Assembly: GCA_963736525.1 (NCBI GenBank)
Contig: CAVTPF010000018.1
Coordinates: 124,001-188,000 of the forward strand
DNA: 64,000 bases
Source: Bog-473 sp963736525
GTDB taxonomy: Bacteria; Actinomycetota; Acidimicrobiia; Acidimicrobiales; RAAP-2
Direction: 5' to 3'
A program made the position numbers and the translations under genes. Shown here one piece after another: positions 59,460-64,000 of this stretch. The notes under the pieces are model-generated. The model worked only from the letters and a program-made list of their open reading frames with translations. It did no database searches and was not told where the DNA came from. Position 1 is the stretch's first letter, and the number at the start of each line of letters is the position of its first letter.

Positions 59460-59854
59460 GCGCAAACCGTCGCGAAGGGCTCGTCTACGGGCTCGGTGCC
59501 CTGCACGCCGCGGCGAGAGGCGACCGCATGATGTGGGCCCTGCACCGGGCCGCGCTGTCCAACGGGATCGTGCCGGTGATCCCGGCCGTGGCGGTCGCCG
59601 AGGGGTACCGGACCGAGGCGCGCAGCGACCGGATCGGCGAACTGCTGGCCGGGACGGAGGTCGAGCCGTTCAGCGGGGAGGCCGCACGGCGTTCCGGGGA
59701 GATCGCGGCGCGGTGCGACACGTCGGACCTCAGCGTGGTGGCCGTCGTCGAGTTGGCCGAACGGCGCAACTACGCGGTCGTCGCGCAACGCCAGACGGTG
59801 CTGCGCACCGCTGCGGCGCTGCTCGGTCACGAGCTCGTCCTCTACGCCGTGTGA
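59456..59854 (+). CDS. PIN-domain toxin-like protein with missing catalytic aspartates
   Basis: A 132-residue VapC-like protein aligned by eye with actinobacterial PIN toxins. The usual LVYDAGALIAAERGD start reads LVYGLGALHAAARGD, so the first metal-binding Asp is Gly12. Glu49 remains. The DIVD-type pair reads DLSV (Asp91 kept, second Asp is Val94), and the VVTSDP strand reads VVAQRQ (Asp replaced by Arg112). With at most two of the acidic residues left, RNase activity is unlikely. The frame is intact and coupled to the antitoxin gene, so it is a degenerate but conserved-looking protein, not an obvious pseudogene. Confidence 0.78.
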   Translation: MSANRREGLVYGLGALHAAARGDRMMWALHRAALSNGIVPVIPAVAVAEGYRTEARSDRIGELLAGTEVEPFSGEAARRSGEIAARCDTSDLSVVAVVELAERRNYAVVAQRQTVLRTAAALLGHELVLYAV

Positions 59855-59887
59855 GGCTGCGCGCCGGCGCACCGCGACGCTGAAGAG

Positions 59888-59921
59888 AGGACCCCGAGCC
59901 GGCTCACCGGCCCGGGGTCCT
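59888..59921. terminator. Bidirectional hairpin between the PIN gene and the small minus-strand gene
   Basis: AGGACCCCG (59888-59896) pairs with CGGGGTCCT (59913-59921), with an inner GCCGG/CCGGC and a CTCA loop: 14 pairs and one mismatch. The stop codon of the minus-strand gene lies in the loop. Confidence 0.7.
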
Positions 59922-60101
59922 GGCCTGGGAGAAGCGGCGCAGACGCCGCAGCGCCCCCCCGAGCGAGCGCTCCACGGCGATCAGCTCATGAGCCATGTCC
60001 TCGTCACCGCTGGACAAGGCGCCCTCGGCCATGGCGGTCACCCGCTCGTGCAGCTCGGCGAGGGTGGAGGACAGGGAGGAGATCTCGGCGGCAGTTGACA
60101 T
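59904..60101 (-). CDS. Small helical protein of unknown function
   Basis: A 65-residue soluble protein, predicted almost wholly helical with heptad-like spacing (ISSLSSTLAELHERVTAMAE, then ELIAVERSLGGALRRLRRF), so probably a coiled coil. The C-terminus is Arg-rich. I recognise no named family. It is divergent from hisD and ends inside a terminator hairpin. The codon pattern looks like its neighbours, which supports it being real. Confidence 0.6.
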   Translation of the reverse strand: MSTAAEISSLSSTLAELHERVTAMAEGALSSGDEDMAHELIAVERSLGGALRRLRRFSQARTPGR

Positions 60102-60169
60102 CCCCCGATGATGGCCGATGGCGGGCGCCGCCGGTGCCGCGACCGGGCCGGCCCCGGCGGGCGCGCCGG

Positions 60170-60175
60170 TAACCT
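60170..60175 (+). promoter_or_regulatory. -10 box of the his operon
   Basis: TAACCT nine bases before the hisD ATG, giving an almost leaderless mRNA. No his leader peptide or attenuator is possible in that space. Confidence 0.45.
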
Positions 60176-60184
60176 TGGGGTCTT

Positions 60185-61501
60185 ATGCCCCTTCGCGTCC
60201 TGGACCTGCGCGGCACGGAACCGCCCTTCGACGGTGCCCTGCCGCGGCCCGCGGCGCCCGGAGCGGACGTCCACGACACGGTGGCGCGCATCCTGGCGCA
60301 GGTGCGCGACGAGGGCGACGCCGCCGTGGTCCGCCACACGGCGGCGTTGGACAAGGTCGACGTCTCCGACGGTCTGCGGGTCCCGGCCGCGGAGCTGGAA
60401 CATGCGTACGGCGCCGTCGACCGCGACCTGCGCGAGGCGCTCGAGGTGGCGTACCGCCGCATCCTCGCCTACCACGCGCAGGAGGGTGCACCGCCGGGAG
60501 ACCTGGTCGACGGCGGCATCACGGTGCAGCACCTGACTCGGCCGGTCGAGCGTGCCGGGCTCTACGCGCCGGGAGGCCGGGCGCGCTACCCGTCGACGGT
60601 CCTCATGTGCGCGGCGCCGGCACGCGTGGCCGGGGTCGGGAGCGTCGCGCTCTGCGTGCCCCCGGCGGCCGACGGCCGGGTCGACGGCGCCACGCTGTGC
60701 GCCGCCTCCATCGCGGGGATTGACGAGGTCTACCGCATCGGCGGTGCGCAGGCCGTGGCCGCCATGGCCTACGGGACGCCCAGCGTGCCGAAGGTCGACG
60801 TGATCGCCGGTCCGGGGAATGCGTACGTGGCCGAGGCGAAGCGCCAGGTGTCCGGACTGGTCGGCGTGGCGTCCGCCTTCGCCGGGCCGTCCGAGATCGT
60901 CGTGGTGGCGGGCCCGTCCGCGCCGGCCGCTTTTGCCGCCATCGATCTGGTCGTCCAGGCGGAGCACGGCCCCGACGGGCTGGCCTGGCTGGTCACGTGG
61001 GATCCGTCCCTCGCCGGGGCGGTGTCGGCCGAGGTGGACCGCATCGTGGCGGGCTCGGGTCGCCGGTCCGACCTGGAGGCCACGCTGGCCACGGCGGGGA
61101 TCGCCTGCCTGGTCGACGGCCCGGAGCACGCGGTGGCGGTGGCGAACACGATCGCGCCCGAGCACCTGCAGCTGATGGTGCCCGAGGACGAGGCAGCGGC
61201 CATGCTGGGGTTCGTGCAGAACGCGGGCGCCGTGTTCCTCGGGGACTGGTCGCCCGCCAGCTTGGGCGACTACATCGCCGGTCCCAACCACGTCCTGCCC
61301 ACGAACCGCACGGCCCGCTTCGCGTCGGCGCTGCGGGCCGACGACTTCCGCAAGCACCTGCACGCGGTGCGCGCCACCCCGGAGGCGTTGCGCTCGCTGG
61401 GCCCGCGCGTCATCACGCTGGCGGAGACCGAGGGGCTCCCGGCGCACGCCGACTCCGTGCGGCGCCGGCTGGAGGCGCTCGAGGACCGGGGCGCACAGTG
61501 A
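60185..61501 (+). CDS. hisD: Histidinol dehydrogenase
   Basis: A 438-residue zinc enzyme that oxidises histidinol to histidine in two NAD-dependent steps, the last in the pathway. Conserved parts are RAGLYAPGGRARYPST, VDVIAGPGNAYVAEAKRQV and the catalytic Glu-His in NTIAPEHLQL. It is first in a hisD-hisC-hisB-hisH-hisA operon in which each gene overlaps the next. Translation seems to start at or very near the transcript end. Confidence 0.98.
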   Translation: MPLRVLDLRGTEPPFDGALPRPAAPGADVHDTVARILAQVRDEGDAAVVRHTAALDKVDVSDGLRVPAAELEHAYGAVDRDLREALEVAYRRILAYHAQEGAPPGDLVDGGITVQHLTRPVERAGLYAPGGRARYPSTVLMCAAPARVAGVGSVALCVPPAADGRVDGATLCAASIAGIDEVYRIGGAQAVAAMAYGTPSVPKVDVIAGPGNAYVAEAKRQVSGLVGVASAFAGPSEIVVVAGPSAPAAFAAIDLVVQAEHGPDGLAWLVTWDPSLAGAVSAEVDRIVAGSGRRSDLEATLATAGIACLVDGPEHAVAVANTIAPEHLQLMVPEDEAAAMLGFVQNAGAVFLGDWSPASLGDYIAGPNHVLPTNRTARFASALRADDFRKHLHAVRATPEALRSLGPRVITLAETEGLPAHADSVRRRLEALEDRGAQ

Positions 61502-62562
61502 GCGCCGTGCCACCCGTCCGCCCCGACCTCGAGCTGGCCGAGGGGTACCACTCTCCCCAAGTCTCCGCCGAGGTTCGCCTCAATACGAACGAGTCGCCCT
61601 TCGCGCCGCCCGATGCCTGGCGCCAGGAACTGCTGGCGGCGTTGGAGGAGGTCTCGTTCAACCGGTACCCCGACCGGCCGGCCACCGAGTTGCGCCAGGC
61701 CGTCGCCGATCTCCACGGGGTCTCGCCGGAGGAGGTCTTCTGTGCCAACGGGTCGAACGAGGTGCTGCAGTGTCTCCTGTTGGCGTTCGGCGGCCCCGGG
61801 CGCCGCGCCCTGGTGTTCGAGCCCACCTACGCCCTGCACTCGCACATCGCGCGCATCACGGGGACCGAGCTCGTCGAGGGGTCGCGCGACGACGACTTCC
61901 AGATCGATCCTCACGACGCCGCGTCGCTGCTGGCCGCGCGGTGCCCCGACATCACGTTCCTGTGCTCGCCCAACAACCCGACCGGGCGCGCCGAGCCGCC
62001 CGGCACCGTCGCCGCCGTGTGCCGCGCCGCGCCGGGCCTGGTCATCGTCGACGAGGCCTACGGCCAGTTCTCCCCCTGGTCGGCGCTCGACATGCGCGGG
62101 CCCGAGCACCCGGGCCTCGTGGTGACCCGCACCTTTTCCAAGACCTGGGCCATGGCCGGCGCGCGGCTCGGCTACCTGGTGGCCGACCCGGCCGTGGTGG
62201 CGGCGTGCGAAGCGGTCGTGCTGCCGTATCACCTCTCCGCGCAGACGCAGCTGGCCGGCCTCCTGGCCCTGCGCCACGTGCCGGAGATGGAGTCCCGGGT
62301 GGCCCGGATCGCGGAGGAGCGGGGGCGCGTGGCGGCGGCGCTGGCGGACCTGCCCGTCGACAGCTGGCCCTCCGACGCCAACTTCATCCTGTTCCGCCCG
62401 CGCGACCGCGACGCGGACGACGTGTGGGCCTCGCTCCTCGCGCGCTCGGTGCTCATCCGCAACTGCGCCGGGTGGGAGGGGCTGCGGGGCTGCCTGCGCG
62501 TCACCATCGGGACCGCCGAGGAGAACGACCGCTTCCTCCACGCCTTGAAGGAGAGCCTGTGA
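61498..62562 (+). CDS. hisC: Histidinol-phosphate aminotransferase
   Basis: A 354-residue PLP enzyme that transaminates imidazole-acetol phosphate. Visible are LNTNESPFAPPDAW, CSPNNPTG, IVDEAYGQF, and the PLP-binding Lys in RTFSKTWAMAGARLGY. GTG 61498 overlaps the hisD stop; the stop overlaps the hisB start. Confidence 0.97.
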   Translation: MSAVPPVRPDLELAEGYHSPQVSAEVRLNTNESPFAPPDAWRQELLAALEEVSFNRYPDRPATELRQAVADLHGVSPEEVFCANGSNEVLQCLLLAFGGPGRRALVFEPTYALHSHIARITGTELVEGSRDDDFQIDPHDAASLLAARCPDITFLCSPNNPTGRAEPPGTVAAVCRAAPGLVIVDEAYGQFSPWSALDMRGPEHPGLVVTRTFSKTWAMAGARLGYLVADPAVVAACEAVVLPYHLSAQTQLAGLLALRHVPEMESRVARIAEERGRVAAALADLPVDSWPSDANFILFRPRDRDADDVWASLLARSVLIRNCAGWEGLRGCLRVTIGTAEENDRFLHALKESL

Positions 62563-63161
62563 CCACCGCCGACCGCCGTGCCACCAAGCAGCGCGCCACC
62601 AAGGAGACCACCGTGGACGTCGCGCTCAGCATCGACGGTGTCGGCCGGACCGAGGTCTCGACCGGCCTGCCCTTCTTCGACCACATGGTCGAGCAGCTGG
62701 GCCGCCACGCCTCCTTCGATCTCACCGTGCGGGCGACCGGCGACCTCCACGTCGATGCACACCACACGGTGGAGGACGTCGGGATCGTGCTGGGCGGGTG
62801 CCTGGCCGAGGCGCTCGGTGACAAGGCGGGCATCCGCCGCTTCGCCTCCGTGCTGCTGCCGCTCGACGAGGCGCTCATTGAGGTCGCGCTCGACCTGTCG
62901 GGGCGGCCGTTCCTCGCCTATGGGCTCGAGTTCGCACCCGATACCCCGGGCCTGGGCAATCCGCCCTTCGACCCGCAGCTGGCCGAGGAGTTCTGGCGTG
63001 CCTTCACCACCGCAGCCGGTCTCACGCTGCACGTCCACCGCCTGCACGGGAAGAACACGCACCACATGCTGGAAGCAAGCTTCAAGGGGGTCGCCCGCTG
63101 CCTGCGCGACGCCGTGCGCGTGGAGGGGGGTGGCATCCCCTCGACCAAGGGCAGCCTGTGA
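62559..63161 (+). CDS. hisB: Imidazoleglycerol-phosphate dehydratase
   Basis: A 200-residue manganese enzyme that dehydrates imidazoleglycerol phosphate. The metal motifs FFDHMVEQLGRHASFDL, DAHHTVEDVGI and HGKNTHHMLEASFK are complete. It is the single-domain form, without the phosphatase domain of E. coli HisB. GTG 62559 overlaps hisC and the stop overlaps hisH. Confidence 0.98.
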   Translation: MTTADRRATKQRATKETTVDVALSIDGVGRTEVSTGLPFFDHMVEQLGRHASFDLTVRATGDLHVDAHHTVEDVGIVLGGCLAEALGDKAGIRRFASVLLPLDEALIEVALDLSGRPFLAYGLEFAPDTPGLGNPPFDPQLAEEFWRAFTTAAGLTLHVHRLHGKNTHHMLEASFKGVARCLRDAVRVEGGGIPSTKGSL

Positions 63162-63790
63162 CCGGAGGGCCACGCATTGCCGTGCTCGACTACGGCATCG
63201 GCAATCTCCGCTCCGCCGAGAAGGCGTTGCAGCACGTGGGCGCGGCGGCGCGCCTGGTCACCGACGCGGCGACGGTCGAGGCGGCCGATGGGGTCGTGCT
63301 CCCTGGTGTCGGCGCGTTCGGCGCCTGTGCGCGGGCGCTGGGGGAGAGCGGCCTGGAGGAACCCGCCCGGACGGCACTCGCTGCCGGCGTGCCCTTCTTC
63401 GGGGTCTGCGTCGGCTTCCAACTCCTCTACGAGGACTCCGTCGAGAGCCCCGGTGCCCGGGGTCTGGGTGTCTTCGCCGGGACCGTCGGTCCTCTGCCGC
63501 CCGGCGTCAAACATCCGCAGATGCAGTGGAACACGCTGGACGTCGTCGGCGACGGCACGCCGGCACCGCTGCGGGGTCTGGGCGAGCACCCGTGGGTGTA
63601 CTTCGTCCACTCGTACGCGCCGCCGGTCGGAAGCGAGACGGTTGCCGTGTGCGACTACGGCGGGCCGGTCGCCGCGCTCGTCACCAGGGGTCCGCTCTGG
63701 GGCGCGCAGTTCCACCCGGAGAAGTCCGGCGCCACCGGCCTGGCGCTCCTGGCGAATTTCGTGGCGTTGGCGGCGGCACGACCGTCGTGA
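63158..63790 (+). CDS. hisH: Imidazole glycerol phosphate synthase, glutaminase subunit
   Basis: A 210-residue class I glutaminase that supplies ammonia to HisF. The start AVLDYGIGNLRSAEKAL, nucleophile Cys in GVCVGFQLLYE (usually CLGMQLL) and His-Glu in QFHPEKSG form the triad. GTG 63158 overlaps hisB. HisF is expected beyond hisA, outside the window. Confidence 0.97.
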   Translation: MTGGPRIAVLDYGIGNLRSAEKALQHVGAAARLVTDAATVEAADGVVLPGVGAFGACARALGESGLEEPARTALAAGVPFFGVCVGFQLLYEDSVESPGARGLGVFAGTVGPLPPGVKHPQMQWNTLDVVGDGTPAPLRGLGEHPWVYFVHSYAPPVGSETVAVCDYGGPVAALVTRGPLWGAQFHPEKSGATGLALLANFVALAAARPS

Positions 63791-64000
63791 TGGAGCTGCT
63801 CGCGGCCATCGACCTGCGGGCGGGGACCGCCGTCCGGCTCACGCAGGGCGACTTCGACCGCGAGAAGGGGTACGGCGACCCCACCGCGCTCGCGGCCCGT
63901 TACATCGCCGGCGGCGCGCGCTGGATCCACGTCGTCGACCTCGAGGCCGCGCGCACCGGCGTGCCCCACGAGCGCGCCGCGCTGGCCGAGATCGTCCGCC
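63790..64000 (+). CDS. hisA: HisA/PriA-type isomerase, N-terminal part (cut by window edge)
   Basis: The first 70 residues of a (beta/alpha)8 isomerase acting on ProFAR in histidine synthesis. AAIDLRAGTAVRLTQGDF contains the catalytic Asp, followed by DPTALAARYIAGGARWIHVVDLEAA. In many actinobacteria this enzyme (PriA) also serves tryptophan synthesis, which cannot be judged here. ATG 63790 overlaps the hisH stop; GTG 63787 one codon upstream is equally possible and would match the GTGA style of this operon. Confidence 0.95.
   Translation, partial: MELLAAIDLRAGTAVRLTQGDFDREKGYGDPTALAARYIAGGARWIHVVDLEAARTGVPHERAALAEIVR

Overview
The window is a contiguous, very GC-rich chromosome segment of an actinobacterium, most likely in or near the class Acidimicrobiia. 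Three things point there. The core gene order is the conserved actinobacterial one: thrS-HIT-pgsA-patA-pimA ... pdxS-pdxT-yebC-ruvCAB-yajC-secDF-relA-hisS-aspS-rarA-alaS-ruvX-mltG-aroE, which I recall in the same order in Mycobacterium tuberculosis. Mycothiol synthase and a phosphatidylinositol-mannoside gene set are present. A secreted protease carries DGGIFSYGDA-type repeats, which I associate with Acidimicrobiia. No mobile element, prophage, CRISPR array, rRNA or tRNA gene was seen.

Layout. 1-9.7 kb: the end of thrS, a HIT hydrolase, then an inserted block (flippase-like membrane protein, lipoprotein, EF-G paralogue, GT2 glycosyltransferase, cupredoxin), then pgsA-patA-pimA for phosphatidylinositol mannosides. 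9.7-15.5 kb: M48 protease, vitamin B6 synthase pdxST, yebC, ruvCAB. 15.5-20.9 kb: an inserted ABC exporter, a sensor kinase/response regulator pair, and a structured gene-free stretch that may encode a 6C-like RNA. 20.9-31.5 kb: yajC-secD-secF, relA, hisS-aspS, rarA. 31.5-34.4 kb: a secreted sedolisin (S53) protease with six C-terminal repeats. 34.5-39.6 kb: alaS-ruvX-mltG-aroE. 39.6-52.5 kb: MscS channel, two SEDS glycan polymerases, a BFN nuclease, a MhuD/IsdG-like haem monooxygenase, ppk, GT87 mannosyltransferase-like protein, methyltransferase, second flippase-like protein, AI-2E transporter and polyprenol-phosphate-mannose synthase. 51.8-58.9 kb: a second two-component system, isochorismate synthase/menaquinone methylation, VIT1 transporter, and the divergent pair mshD/nth. 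59.0-60.1 kb: a candidate small RNA, a toxin-antitoxin-like pair with a catalytically degraded PIN protein, and a small coiled-coil protein. 60.2-64 kb: hisD-hisC-hisB-hisH-hisA, leaving the right edge inside hisA.

The genes are mainly housekeeping: translation, DNA repair, protein export, envelope lipids and cell wall, cofactors and histidine. pgsA, patA, pimA, a PimE-like GT87 and ppm1 together suggest phosphatidylinositol-mannoside synthesis. Most genes are tightly coupled by GTGA or ATGA overlaps. Transcription-unit starts fall largely into two kinds: some have a Shine-Dalgarno sequence, while about fourteen have a TANNNT -10 box only 6-9 bases before the start codon, implying leaderless mRNAs.

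The observations most worth a second look are the leaderless-start pattern, the two structured intergenic RNAs (about 20.42-20.63 kb and 59.03-59.13 kb), the PIN protein lacking catalytic aspartates, the protease repeats with a perfect 126-bp duplication, the 14-bp palindrome in front of the haem-monooxygenase gene, and two genes that seem to start at CTG. Nothing in the window is clearly a new multi-gene system.
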